Shown here piece after piece: positions 33,673 through 44,849 of a stretch of DNA of 64,000 nucleotides. Every line of letters begins with the position of its first letter. The first letter of the stretch is position 1. The notes under the pieces are model-generated. The model was not told the origin of the DNA, ran no database searches, and was given only the letters and a program-made list of their open reading frames with translations. This DNA is from Arthrobacter cavernae (GTDB lineage: Bacteria; Actinomycetota; Actinomycetes; Actinomycetales; Micrococcaceae). A program made the position numbers and the translations under genes. Location: the NCBI RefSeq assembly GCF_017368795.1, contig NZ_JAFNLL010000013.1, positions 61,341 through 125,340 on the forward strand, in the 5' to 3' direction.

Positions 33673-34070
33673 GTGTGGACAATGTCCGCACCCCCTTTGG
33701 CCAGACAAAGGCGATGCGCCGACCGGCAGCAGGGAGCAACGATGAACCGGACCCTGAAAAATCTTCAAGAAAATTTGCTGAAAGTCATGTCATCGGCACA
33801 TGAGAGAACCATGAAGAAGTGAACGGCCAAAAAGGGCCGCCACAACACCCCGGAAAGGAAGACCGATTGACCCCAGATCCCAGCAAGCGGAGCGCCCACC
33901 AGCCAAGGCACTGATCCCGCTCCCCTACCCAAATTGAACAGGCCACACCCCGGCGGCTAGGTCCCAGCCGGGAATATGAGGCAGAGGCACTTGTCAAGCT
34001 TTGTCCACACGTTAAAGCAAAAAACCCCTCTGACGAGGGGTCGTGCTGTGCCCGAGGTGGGACTCGAACC
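33673..34070. repeat. Island right arm R6, joined to the functional tRNA-Leu gene
   Basis: Palindrome GTGTGGACAATGTCCGCAC (33673-33691), CCCCTTTGGCCAGACAAA, TCATGTC (33785-33791), CCATGAAGAAGTGAACGGCC, CCCAGCAAGCGGAGCGCCC and the hairpin ACCCCTCTGACGAGGGGT (34024-34041) run into the real tRNA-Leu 3' end (34049 onward). It is the reference copy against which the others are read. Confidence 0.85.
34024..34041 (-). terminator. Terminator of tRNA-Leu
   Basis: ACCCCTCTGACGAGGGGT stem-loop; read on the minus strand it is followed by six T residues, a standard factor-independent terminator 8 bases after the tRNA. Copies precede the tRNA-like cores at 10605, 20614 and 27291. Confidence 0.85.
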
Positions 34071-34130
34071 CACACACCTTTCGATACCGCATTTTGAGTG
34101 CGGCGCGTCTGCCAATTCCGCCACTCGGGC
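34049..34130 (-). tRNA. tRNA-Leu(CAA)
   Basis: 82-nt type II tRNA on the minus strand: acceptor GCCCGAG pairs with CTCGGGC, anticodon loop CTCAAAA (CAA) on stem CCGCA/TGCGG, a long variable arm TATCGAAAGGTGTGT, and T-arm GGGTTCGAGTCCC. CCA is not encoded. Its last 24-26 bases are repeated as the core of the island array, so it is the attachment gene. Confidence 0.95.
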
Positions 34131-34326
34131 GCGGAGACACCGGAACAGGACCATCCGACGTCGGGCTCTTCACAGAACCCAACGCTCCCTGTTGCAGTGC
34201 GCGAAACTACTCTACATGCAGATAGGCTGATTCCCAGAACCGGCCCGCCGAAGCAATAAGTCATACGCAAGGGCCGCGTGCAACTAAGATGGATCTGAAC
34301 CCGCCGTACCTTTTCAAGGAGATCCC

Positions 34327-34932
34327 GTGACAGAACAGACGGAGTCCACGCCCGTATCCCAGCCGGCACGCCGCGTAGTCGTAGCCGAGGATGAGACCCT
34401 CATCCGGCTGGACATCATCGAGATTCTCAAGGGCGAAGGTTACGACGTCGTGGGAGAGGCAGACAATGGCCAGAAGGCCGTTGAACTTGCCGAGGAGCTC
34501 AAGCCGGACCTGGTCCTCATGGATGTGAAGATGCCCGTCATGGACGGCATCTCCGCAGCCGAGAAGATCGTTAAGGCCCGCATTGCCCCGGTGGTGCTGC
34601 TGACCGCATTCAGCCAGAAGGAGCTTGTTGAGCGCGCCCGCGACGCCGGCGCCATGGCCTACGTGGTCAAGCCGTTCACGCCCGCCGACCTCATCCCGGC
34701 CATCGAGATCGCACTGTCCCGCCACGAGGAAATCAAGGCCCTCGAAAACGAGGTCTCCGACCTCCAGGAACAGTTCGCCACCCGCAAGCTCGTAGAGCGC
34801 GCCAAGAGCCTCCTGACCACCAAGATGGGCCTGACGGAGCCGGAAGCCTTCCGCTGGATCCAGAAGACCTCCATGGACCGCCGCCTCAGCATGCGCGAGG
34901 TTGCCGAGACCATCATCAACCAGGTCAACTAG
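34327..34932 (+). CDS. PdtaR-type response regulator with ANTAR RNA-binding domain
   Basis: 201 residues. Receiver domain (about 17-135): acidic pair in VVAEDETLIRLD, phospho-Asp in LVLMDVKMPVMDG, conserved Thr in LLTAFS and Lys in VVKPF. A coiled linker (140-160) leads to a C-terminal ANTAR domain (LVERAKSLLTTKMGLTEPEA, then FRWIQKTSMDRRLSMREVAE). ANTAR proteins act as phosphorylation-dependent antiterminators. Orthologue of mycobacterial PdtaR (Rv1626); the partner kinase is not in the window. GTG or ATG starts upstream are excluded by the family N-terminus. First intact chromosomal gene to the right of tRNA-Leu. Confidence 0.9.
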   Translation: MTEQTESTPVSQPARRVVVAEDETLIRLDIIEILKGEGYDVVGEADNGQKAVELAEELKPDLVLMDVKMPVMDGISAAEKIVKARIAPVVLLTAFSQKELVERARDAGAMAYVVKPFTPADLIPAIEIALSRHEEIKALENEVSDLQEQFATRKLVERAKSLLTTKMGLTEPEAFRWIQKTSMDRRLSMREVAETIINQVN

Positions 34933-34954
34933 CAACAAGCCAGCAGGCCAAGCC

Positions 34955-34999
34955 GAAAGGGGCGACCGGACTCCACAATAGGAGCCGGCCGCCCCTTTC
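34955..34999 (+). terminator. Terminator of the PdtaR-type gene
   Basis: GAAAGGGGCG-A-CCGGACTCC and GGAGCCGG-C-CGCCCCTTTC form a long imperfect stem with a 6-base loop, 22 bases after the stop codon. Confidence 0.7.
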
Positions 35000-35023
35000 G
35001 CTGTCTCCACCCAAGGCAAAAGT

Positions 35024-35051
35024 AAAGGCCCCGCCAAACGGCGGGGCCTTT
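35024..35051. terminator. Bidirectional terminator between pdtaR and pyk
   Basis: AAAGGCCCCGCC-AAAC-GGCGGGGCCTTT: 12-bp stem, A-run on one side and T-run on the other, serving the convergent pdtaR (+) and pyk (-) genes. Confidence 0.9.
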
Positions 35052-35061
35052 ATTTTGCGGC

Positions 35062-36531
35062 TTAGCTTTCCGGCCAGGGGCCGACCTTCTCGCGGACGCG
35101 GTCTGCGGCACCGGTGTCGGCGAGGTCGCCTACCTTGTGGACCTTGAGCGAGTTGGTGGAGCCGGCGACTCCCGGAGGGGAACCGGCGGCGATCACCACG
35201 AGGTCGCCCTCGTCGGCGATCTTCATGTCCATCAGGCTGCGGTCAACCTGTGCCGTCATTTCGTCGGTGTGGCCCACTGTGGGGACCAGCACCGGCTGGA
35301 TGCCCCAGGTCAGTGCCAGCTGATTCCACACGTGCTCCACGGGGGTGAACGCGAAGACCGGCTTGACCGGACGCAGGCGGGACAGGCGGCGGGCTGAGTC
35401 ACCGGACTGGGTGAAGGTACAGATGTACTTTGCTTCCAGCTGGTCGGCGATCTCGACGGCAGCACGGGTGATGGCGCCGCCGCGGGTCTTGGGCTTGGTG
35501 CCCAGCGGGGGGACGCGCTCGAGGCCGTGGACTTCGGTGGACTCGATGATCCTGGCCATCACCTTGACGGTCTCGATCGGGTAGGCACCAACACTGGTCT
35601 CGCCGGACAGCATGACAGCATCGGCACCGTCGAGCACCGCGTTGGCGCAGTCCGAGGCCTCGGCGCGGGTGGGGCGCGGGTTCTCGATCATGGATTCGAG
35701 GACCTGGGTGGCCACGATGACCGGCTTGGCCCAGCGGCGTGCCAGTTCAATGGCGCGCTTCTGGACGATCGGGACGTCCTCGAGCGGCAGCTCAACGCCG
35801 AGGTCGCCACGGGCAACCATGATGGCATCGAAAGCGTCGATGATCTCGTGGAGCTGGTCCACGGCCTGCGGCTTTTCGATCTTGGCGATCACCGGCACCC
35901 GGCGGCCTTCTTCGTCCATGATTTCGTGGACGCGCTTGATGTCGCTCGCGTCACGGACGAAGGAGAGCGCGATGAGGTCCACGCCGCGCTTGATGGCCCA
36001 GCGGAGGTCGTCCTCGTCCTTTTCGCTCAGGGCGGGGACGTTGACGGCAACACCGGGCAGGTTGATGCCCTTGTTGTTGGACACCATGCCGCCCACCGTC
36101 ACCGTGGCGACGACCTTGACGTCGTCCACCTCGATGGCGCGCAGGGCAACCTTGCCGTCGTCGATCAGGAGGGCATCGCCCACGTTGACGTCGTCGGTGA
36201 GGCTCTTGAGCGTGGTGGAGCAGATGTCCTTGGTGCCGGGGACGTCTTCAGTGGTGATGGTGAAGGTGTCGCCGACCGCCAGGGCGTGGGGACCGTCCAC
36301 AAAGCGGCCAAGACGGATCTTGGGGCCCTGGAGGTCGGCCATGATGGCCACAGGCTTGCCCAGCTGTGCTGCGGCCTTGCGGACGTTTACGTAGGTGTTG
36401 TCGTGCACGGAGTAGTCGCCGTGGCTCATGTTCATGCGAGCAACGTCGACGCCGGCTTCCAACACCGCGAGGGTGTTGTCATAGCTGGAGATAGCCGGGC
36501 CGAAAGTTGCCACAATTTTCGCGCGTCTCAT
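35062..36531 (-). CDS. pyk: pyk, pyruvate kinase
   Basis: 489 residues. Converts phosphoenolpyruvate and ADP to pyruvate and ATP. It begins MRRAKIVATFGPAISSYDN, with MNMSHGD, IMADLQGPKIRLGRF, VIAKIEKPQAVDQLHEII (catalytic Lys), IMVARGDLGVELP and MLSGETSVGAYP all present; the C-terminal allosteric domain is complete. It lies 55 bp after gltD on the same strand and could share its transcript. Length and motifs are standard; no oddities. Confidence 0.97.
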   Translation of the reverse strand: MRRAKIVATFGPAISSYDNTLAVLEAGVDVARMNMSHGDYSVHDNTYVNVRKAAAQLGKPVAIMADLQGPKIRLGRFVDGPHALAVGDTFTITTEDVPGTKDICSTTLKSLTDDVNVGDALLIDDGKVALRAIEVDDVKVVATVTVGGMVSNNKGINLPGVAVNVPALSEKDEDDLRWAIKRGVDLIALSFVRDASDIKRVHEIMDEEGRRVPVIAKIEKPQAVDQLHEIIDAFDAIMVARGDLGVELPLEDVPIVQKRAIELARRWAKPVIVATQVLESMIENPRPTRAEASDCANAVLDGADAVMLSGETSVGAYPIETVKVMARIIESTEVHGLERVPPLGTKPKTRGGAITRAAVEIADQLEAKYICTFTQSGDSARRLSRLRPVKPVFAFTPVEHVWNQLALTWGIQPVLVPTVGHTDEMTAQVDRSLMDMKIADEGDLVVIAAGSPPGVAGSTNSLKVHKVGDLADTGAADRVREKVGPWPES

Positions 36532-36586
36532 ATACCTACCCTAGTAGTGTGCTGCTGGTTGAGTTGAATGGTCGTTCCTGCCGGTC

Positions 36587-38036
<1,450 letters not shown>

Positions 38037-38044
<8 letters not shown>

Positions 38045-41000
38045 CGGTTACCTCCAGGATTCGAGACCATACTTCTTCGCCGTCGGGGTCAAGGCCCTCT
38101 TCGATGGCGTCGAGACGGGTTTGCAGGACTGCGGCGTAGTCGCGCGGCAGTACTTTGGTGATGCGGGCTGCGGTATCGTCGAAGTTTTCGAGCAGGCGGC
38201 CCGCCAGGACGGATTCGGTTTCCTCGACGTGCTTGACGAGGAGGCCGTGGACGATGTCGCGGTCTTCGGCATCCAGCTCGAGGAGCTGGAGTTCGCCGGA
38301 GTCCAGCGCATCCTTGTTGACGCGGGCCGGCTGCAGGTCCAGCACATAGGCCGTACCGCCGGACATGCCGGCGCCGAAGTTGCGTCCCGTGCGGCCGATG
38401 ATCAGGGTCTGGCCGCCGGTCATGTACTCACAGCCGTGGTCGCCGATGCCCTCGACGACGGCGGTGGCGCCGGAGTTGCGCACCAGGAAGCGTTCGCCCA
38501 CCTGGCCGCGCAGGAACATCTCGCCGCTGGTGGCGCCATAGCCGATCACGTTGCCCGCGATCACGTTCCGCTCCGCCTGGAACACGTTGGTGCGGTCCGG
38601 GCGGACGATGATCCGTCCGCCGGAGAGGCCCTTGCCCACGTAGTCATTGGAGTCACCGAACATGCGCAGGGTGATGCCCGCGGGCAGGAAGGCGCCGAGG
38701 GACTGGCCCGCGGTCCCCTTCAGCGTGACGTCGATGGTGTCCGTGGCCAGCACGTCAGTGCTGAACGTCTTGGTCACCACGTGGCCCAGCATGGTTCCCA
38801 CGGAACGGTCCGTGTTGATGACGTCCACCGAGATCTTGACAGGGGTGCGGTCGCTGAGTGCTTCTGCGGCCATCCCGATCAGTCGCTGGTCGAAGTGCTT
38901 GTCCAGCTCGTGGTTCTGGCCGGTCATGTTGCGCAGCGGCACATCGTCGTCGAACTCGAGCCCGTGCAGGATCGGGTCCAGGTCGAGGCCTTCGGCCTTC
39001 CAGTGGTTGATCGCCTCACGGGAGTCGAGCATTTCGGCATGGCCGATCGCCTCCGCCAGGCTGCGGAAACCGAGCTCGGCGAGGATCTCGCGGACTTCCT
39101 CAGCGAGGAACTCGAAGAAGTTGACCACGAATTCGGGCTTGCCGTTGAACCGGGAGCGCAGCTCAGGGTTCTGCGTGGCAACGCCGACGGGGCAGGTGTC
39201 CAAGTGGCAGACGCGCATCATGATGCAGCCGGAGACCACCAGCGGTGCGGTGGCAAAACCGTACTCTTCGCCGCCCAGGAGCGCGGCGATGACCACGTCG
39301 CGGCCGGTCTTGAGCTGGCCGTCCACCTGCACCACCACGCGGTCGCGCAGGCCGTTGAGCATGAGGGTCTGCTGGGTTTCGGCAAGGCCGAGTTCCCAGG
39401 GCACACCGGCGTGCTTGAGCGAGTTCAGCGGCGAGGCGCCGGTTCCGCCGTCGTGGCCGGAAACCAGCACGACGTCGGCCTTCGCCTTGGTGACGCCGGA
39501 CGCCACCGTGCCGATGCCCACCTCGGAGACGAGCTTGACATGCACACGGGCCGAAGGGTTGGCGCGCTTGGCATCGTAGATGAGCTGCGCTAGGTCTTCG
39601 ATCGAGTAGATGTCGTGGTGCGGGGGCGGGGAGATGAGCCCGACGCCGGGGGTCGAGTGACGGGTCCGGGCCACCCAGGGGTAGACCTTCTGGGCCATGA
39701 GCTGGCCGCCTTCACCCGGCTTGGCACCCTGCGCCATCTTGATCTGGATGTCTTCGGCGTTTGTCAGGTACAGGCTGGTGACACCGAAGCGCCCGGAAGC
39801 GATCTGCTTGATCGCCGAGCGGCGCTCGGGATCCAGGAGACGGTCGACGTCCTCGCCGCCCTCGCCGGTGTTGGACTTGGCGCCCAGCCGGTTCATGGCG
39901 ATCGCGAGGGTCTCGTGCGCTTCCTTGGAAATGGAACCGTAGCTCATGGCTCCGGTGGAGAAGCGCTTGACGATGCTGGAAACCGATTCGACTTCCTCGA
40001 GCGGCACCGCAGGACGCAGCCCGGTCTTGAACTTGAGCAGGCCGCGCAGGGTCATCAGGTTCTCGGACTGGTCGTCAATGCCCTTGGTGTAGGCCTTGAA
40101 GATGTCGTACCGGCGTTCGCGGGTGGCGTGCTGCAGGCGGAAGACCGTCTCCGGGCTGAAGAGGTGCGGTTCGCCGTCGCGGCGCCACTGGTATTCGCCG
40201 CCGCCCAGGAGCGGGCGGTGCGGGTGCTCTATGCCGCCCTCGGGGTAGGCCATCTGGTGGCGTGCCGAGACCTCGGCAGCGATGACGTCCAGGCCCACGC
40301 CGCCCAGCTGGGAGTGCGTGCCGGAGAAGAATTCGTCCACGAGTTCCTGGGACAGGCCCAGTGCCTCGAAGGTCTGGGCGCCGCAGTAAGAGGCCACCGT
40401 GGAGATGCCCATCTTGGACATGATCTTCAGGACACCCTTGCCGAGGCCCTTGATCAGGTTGTAGACGCCGTCCTCCGGGGTCACACCCACCACTTCGCCG
40501 GTGGTGATCAGCTGTTCGACCGATTCCATGGCCAGGTAGGGGTTGACGGCGGAGGCGCCGAAGCCCACCAGCACGGCCACGTGGTGCGTCTCGCGGACGT
40601 CGCCGGCCTCGACCACCAGTGCGGTCTTGGTGCGGTTGGCGCTGCGGAGCAGGTGGTGGTGCACGGCGCTGGTCAGCAGGAGGGACGGGATCGGCGCCCA
40701 CTGTGCGTTGGAGTCACGGTCGGAGAGCACGATGTACTGCACGCCGCGGTTAATGGCGCCGGAAACCTGCTCGCAGATTTCCGTCAGGCGCGCACGCAGG
40801 GCCGCTTCGCCACCTTCGGGGCGGTAGAGGCCGCGCACCTTCATGGCGACCTTGTCGCCGTCGGCGTTTTCGATGTTCGCGATCTTGGCGAGCTGGTCGT
40901 TGTTGATCACGGGGAACGGCAGCGAGATCTGCGGCTGGCGGACCTGGTTGACGTCCAGAAGGTTGCCGTTCGGACCGATGGCGCACTTGAGCGAGGTGAC

Positions 41001-42650
41001 GAGTTCCTCGCGGATGGCGTCCAGCGGCGGGTTGGTGACCTGCGCGAAGGACTGCACGAAGTAGTCGAACAGCAGGCGCGGGCGCTTGGAGAGCACGGCC
41101 ACCGGGGTGTCCGAACCCATGGCGCCGAGGGGCTCGGCACCGGTGCGGGACATGGGGCCGAGGAGGATCTTCAGTTCCTCGGTGGTGTAGCCGAAGGTCC
41201 GCTGGCGGATGTTGACGGACGCGGCCGTGTGGACCACATGCTCGCGCTCCGGCAGGTCCTTGAGGTCGATCAGGTTGTCCTTGAGCCATTCGGCCCAGGG
41301 GTTGGCAGCGGCCACCTCGGCCTTGACCTCGGCGTCGTCGATGATCCTGCCCGAGCCGGTGTCCACCAGGAACATCTTGCCCGGGGCAACACGGCCCTTC
41401 TTGACCACCTTGGCGGGCTCGACGTCGATCACGCCCACCTCGGAGGCGAAGACGATCAGGCCGTCCTCGGTGATCCAGTAGCGGCCGGGGCGCAGGCCGT
41501 TGCGGTCCAGGGTGGCGCCCACGAGGTTGCCGTCGGTGAAGGACACGGCGGCCGGTCCGTCCCACGGCTCCATGAGCAGCGAGTGGTACTCGTAGAAGGC
41601 GCGGCGGGCCGGGTCCATCGTGGCGTGGTTTTCCCAGGCCTCGGGGATCATCATCATGATCGAGTGCGTGATGGGGCGGCCGGAGAGCCACAGCAGTTCG
41701 GCGACCTCGTCGAAGGACGCGGAGTCGGAAGCACCCGGGGTACAGATCGGGTAGAGCTCTTCCGGGGTGTCGCCCAGCAGCGGGTTGGCCAGCTGCGACT
41801 GGCGGGCGCGCATCCAGTTCCGGTTGCCTTTGACGGTGTTGATCTCACCGTTGTGGGCGATGGTACGGAACGGCTGGGCCAGCGGCCACGACGGGAACGT
41901 GTTCGTGGAGAAGCGCGAGTGGACGATCGCCAACTTGGTCTTGAAGCGCTTGTCCGAGAGGTCCGGGTAGAACGGTTCCAGCTGGGCGGTGGTCAGCATG
42001 CCCTTGTAGACGATGGTGCGCGAGGACAGCGAGGGGAAATAGACGCCGAACTTGTTCTGGGCACGCTTGCGGATGCGCCAGGCACGGGAGTCGATCTCGT
42101 TGCGTTCCAGCTGCTCGCCGGTGGCCGATACGAAGAAGGGCTGCGAGAAGTACGGCATGCAGGCGCGGGCCATGGCTCCGACCAGGTCCGCCACCACGGG
42201 GACTTCGCGCCAGCCGAGCACGGTCAGGCCTTCGTCGGCCGCCAGTGCTTCGATGCCGGCCTTGGCCGTCTCGGCCTCACGGGATTCAGCGGGCAGGAAG
42301 GCCGTTCCGACGACGTACTGGCCGGGAGCCGGCAGTTCGAATTCGGTGACGGCGCGGAAGAATTCGTCGGGAACCTGCATGAGGAGCCCGGCGCCGTCAC
42401 CGGTGCCTTCGTCAGCGCCGACGGCGCCACGGTGTTCAAGGTTGCGGAGGGCCGTCAGTGCCGCTTCCACGATGTCGTATCCCGGCTCGCCGCGGAGCGT
42501 GGCAATGATGGCCAGGCCGCAGGCGTCCTTTTCCTTGTCCGGGTTGTACAGACCCTGGGCCTCCGGAAGCGCGGCGAAGCGCTTGAACGGAGAGATGGTC
42601 CCCTCGGAGCCGGCCTTTTCGGACCAACCGGGGTTATGAAGATGGGTCAT
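38037..42650 (-). CDS. gltB: gltB, glutamate synthase large subunit
   Basis: 1537 residues. Ntn-type glutaminase whose nucleophile is Cys44 ([12 protein letters not shown]), so a 43-residue propeptide is expected. FMN/synthase domain with a [3Fe-4S] site [15 protein letters not shown] (CX5CX4C); C-terminal GXGXG beta-helix domain ([28 protein letters not shown]). Ammonia released by the glutaminase is channelled to the FMN site. The start is ATG 42650 with GGAAGGA upstream; the frame is open to 42830 but the extra residues are not GltB-like. A very long open frame on the opposite strand (39615-42671) is a codon-bias shadow. Confidence 0.97.
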
Positions 42651-42911
42651 GGAAGACGTCCTTCCTCGTGATCGTGCGTTGGAAGGGACAACGTTGGCCC
42701 CACTTTGCCCCGCCCTGTGACGGGCACAACAAAGCGCTTGTTTTATTGGAAGTGTAGGCCAGTAGGACAGACGCAACGAAGAGTTACGCGACCACTGGCC
42801 TTGGCTTGACCGGGGGGCAGCTATGTGCACCTTCCGGTATGCCGGGGTGCCACGCCATTGTGGACGGCGGGCCCAAGGAGTGGTGACTCTGCGGCCCTCT
42901 GCCGGGCTCGA

Positions 42912-44039
42912 CTACTTGGTGTCGTCAGCTTCCGGGGCGGATCCTGGCGTTTTGCCGCCGGTGACTCCAGCCGTTCCCGCATCCGGCGTAGTGCCGGCCG
43001 CGGGTTTCTCAGCTGCTTCCCGGGGCTCGACAATGTGGCCTGGATCGCTTTTCTCATCTCGCAGATTACCATGCACACCCTCCCCGGAAACAGATCCGCC
43101 CGCATCATGGCCAGTGACGCTGCCCACTGCGGCGTCGGGCCCGTGCCCAGGCAAGTAGGCGGTGTCCGGTTCCGGCCGGCCCTTGAGGCCCATCACGATG
43201 AACACGGCCAGTGCAACCACGAACACCAGGATGCTGGTCCAGACGTTGAGGCGGGTGGTGATGCCGAAGAGGGTGACCTGCTCGGCGTCGTCGATCCGCA
43301 GGGCTTCAATCCAGACGCGGCCCAGCGTGTAGTACATGGCGTAAAGCCAGAACAGGCGTCCCCGGCGGAAGTGGAACCTGCGGTCCAGGACCAGCAGCAG
43401 CGCGACGCCAACCAGGTTCCACAGGGATTCATACAGGAACGTCGGATGGAACAGCGTGTCCGTGGGCATGCCCGACGGGAAATTGGCGTTGGCGGGATCG
43501 ATCTGCAGGCCCCACGGCAGGGTGGTGGGGGCACCGAAGAGTTCCTGGTTAAACCAGTTGCCCCAGCGGCCGATCGCCTGGGCGAGCAGCAGGCCCGGGG
43601 CCGCCGCATCAAGGAAAGCCGTGAGCTTCACGCCGGCGCGGCGGCAGCCGATCCAGGCACCGAAGACGCCCAGCACCACGGCGCCCCAGATTCCCAGCCC
43701 GCCGCGCTGGATCTGCGGAATGAGCGAGAGGTCGCCGGTGCCATCGAAGCCGGGGCCGAAGTAGGCATCGGGCGAGGAGAACACATGGTAGAGGCGGCCG
43801 CCGATGATGCCGAAGGGAACCGCCCAGATGGCGATGTCCCACAGGCTGCCTTCCGGGGTGCCGCGGCCCTTCCAGCGCGCCGACGTCAGCCACAGGCCGA
43901 TGACGATGCCCGCCAGGATGCACAGGGCGTAAGCGTGGATACGCAGAGTCCCCCACGGCAGCGGAATATCGAATCCGGACCAATCAGGGCTCGGAATGCT
44001 CAGTGGAGCCATTGCCGCTACGTGGAGGACTGTCTGCAT
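42912..44039 (-). CDS. lgt: lgt, prolipoprotein diacylglyceryl transferase
   Basis: 375 residues, seven membrane helices in the first about 285. Attaches diacylglycerol from phosphatidylglycerol to the lipobox Cys of prolipoproteins. The signature AIGRWGNWFNQELFG (Lgt signature around GRxGNFxN) and RLYHVFSSP are present. The C-terminal about 85 residues are hydrophilic, Gly/Pro/Glu-rich and probably disordered, a tail often seen in actinobacterial Lgt. It starts 3 bp after the trpA stop; the trp-lgt linkage is common in actinobacteria. Confidence 0.95.
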   Translation of the reverse strand: MQTVLHVAAMAPLSIPSPDWSGFDIPLPWGTLRIHAYALCILAGIVIGLWLTSARWKGRGTPEGSLWDIAIWAVPFGIIGGRLYHVFSSPDAYFGPGFDGTGDLSLIPQIQRGGLGIWGAVVLGVFGAWIGCRRAGVKLTAFLDAAAPGLLLAQAIGRWGNWFNQELFGAPTTLPWGLQIDPANANFPSGMPTDTLFHPTFLYESLWNLVGVALLLVLDRRFHFRRGRLFWLYAMYYTLGRVWIEALRIDDAEQVTLFGITTRLNVWTSILVFVVALAVFIVMGLKGRPEPDTAYLPGHGPDAAVGSVTGHDAGGSVSGEGVHGNLRDEKSDPGHIVEPREAAEKPAAGTTPDAGTAGVTGGKTPGSAPEADDTK

Positions 44040-44042
44040 CGT

Positions 44043-44849
44043 TTAGGCTTCTTCCCTGGTCAGGCCGGCGCTGAGGTTCTTGGTGAGCTGCCCGACGGCG
44101 TCCACGCCGCCGTCGCGGATGGCCGCGACCAGCGCGGTGCCGACGATCACGCCGTCGGCGTAGGCTGCGATCTCGCGGACGTGGTCCGCGTTCGAGACGC
44201 CCAGGCCCACGCAGACGCGTTCCGCGCCGGCGGCGTGCGTGTTGGCGACGACTTTCTCGGCGCTGCTGCTGACGGACTGGCGGGTTCCGGTGACGCCCAT
44301 GATGGAGACGGCGTAGACGAAGCCCCGGCTGGCCTTGACGGTCATGGCAAGGCGTTCCGGGGTGGATGAGGGCGCCACGAGGAACACGCGGTCCAGGCCG
44401 TACTTGTCCGAGGCTGCAAACCATTCGGAGGCTTCATCGGGGATGAGGTCCGGCGTGATGAGGCCCGCTCCCCCGGCTTCGGCCAGGCGGCGGGAGAATT
44501 CGTCCACGCCCATGCGCATGACGGGGTTCCAGTAGGTCATGACCAGCACGGCAACATCGGTGGCCGCCGTGATGCCGGCGACCACATCGAAGACGCTGGC
44601 CACGCGGAAGCCGCTGGCGATCGCCTCGGTGGTGGCCGCCTGGATGACAGGGCCGTCCATGACGGGGTCCGAGTACGGGATGCCGATTTCGATGAGGTCG
44701 GCGCCGTTGCGGGCCATGGCGATGCCGGCGTCGATGCTGGCCTGCACGCTGGGGTAGCCGGCCGGCAGGTAGCCGATCAGGGCCGCACGGCCCTCGGCCT
44801 TGGCGCGGTCGATGGCCGCTGCGGACTTGCTCGTGATCTGTTCAGTCAT
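44043..44849 (-). CDS. trpA: trpA, tryptophan synthase alpha chain
   Basis: 268 residues. Cleaves indole-3-glycerol phosphate to indole, which is channelled to TrpB. The LIEIGIPYSDPVMDGPVIQ motif holds the catalytic Glu and Asp; GLITPDLIPDEASEW and GVTGTRQSVS loop 6 follow. Its first base coincides with the last base of the trpB stop at 44849, so translation is coupled. Confidence 0.97.
   Translation of the reverse strand: MTEQITSKSAAAIDRAKAEGRAALIGYLPAGYPSVQASIDAGIAMARNGADLIEIGIPYSDPVMDGPVIQAATTEAIASGFRVASVFDVVAGITAATDVAVLVMTYWNPVMRMGVDEFSRRLAEAGGAGLITPDLIPDEASEWFAASDKYGLDRVFLVAPSSTPERLAMTVKASRGFVYAVSIMGVTGTRQSVSSSAEKVVANTHAAGAERVCVGLGVSNADHVREIAAYADGVIVGTALVAAIRDGGVDAVGQLTKNLSAGLTREEA

Noticed and set aside
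6792..33691. CRISPR array from the recurring palindromes and arms
   Set aside because: Repeats are spaced by kilobases rather than by uniform spacers, and no cas gene is present.
39615..42671. 1018-codon open frame on + across gltB
   Set aside because: It is antisense to gltB, in the frame kept open by GC-rich third positions; the translation ([21 protein letters not shown]) has no family character and gltB is complete on the other strand.
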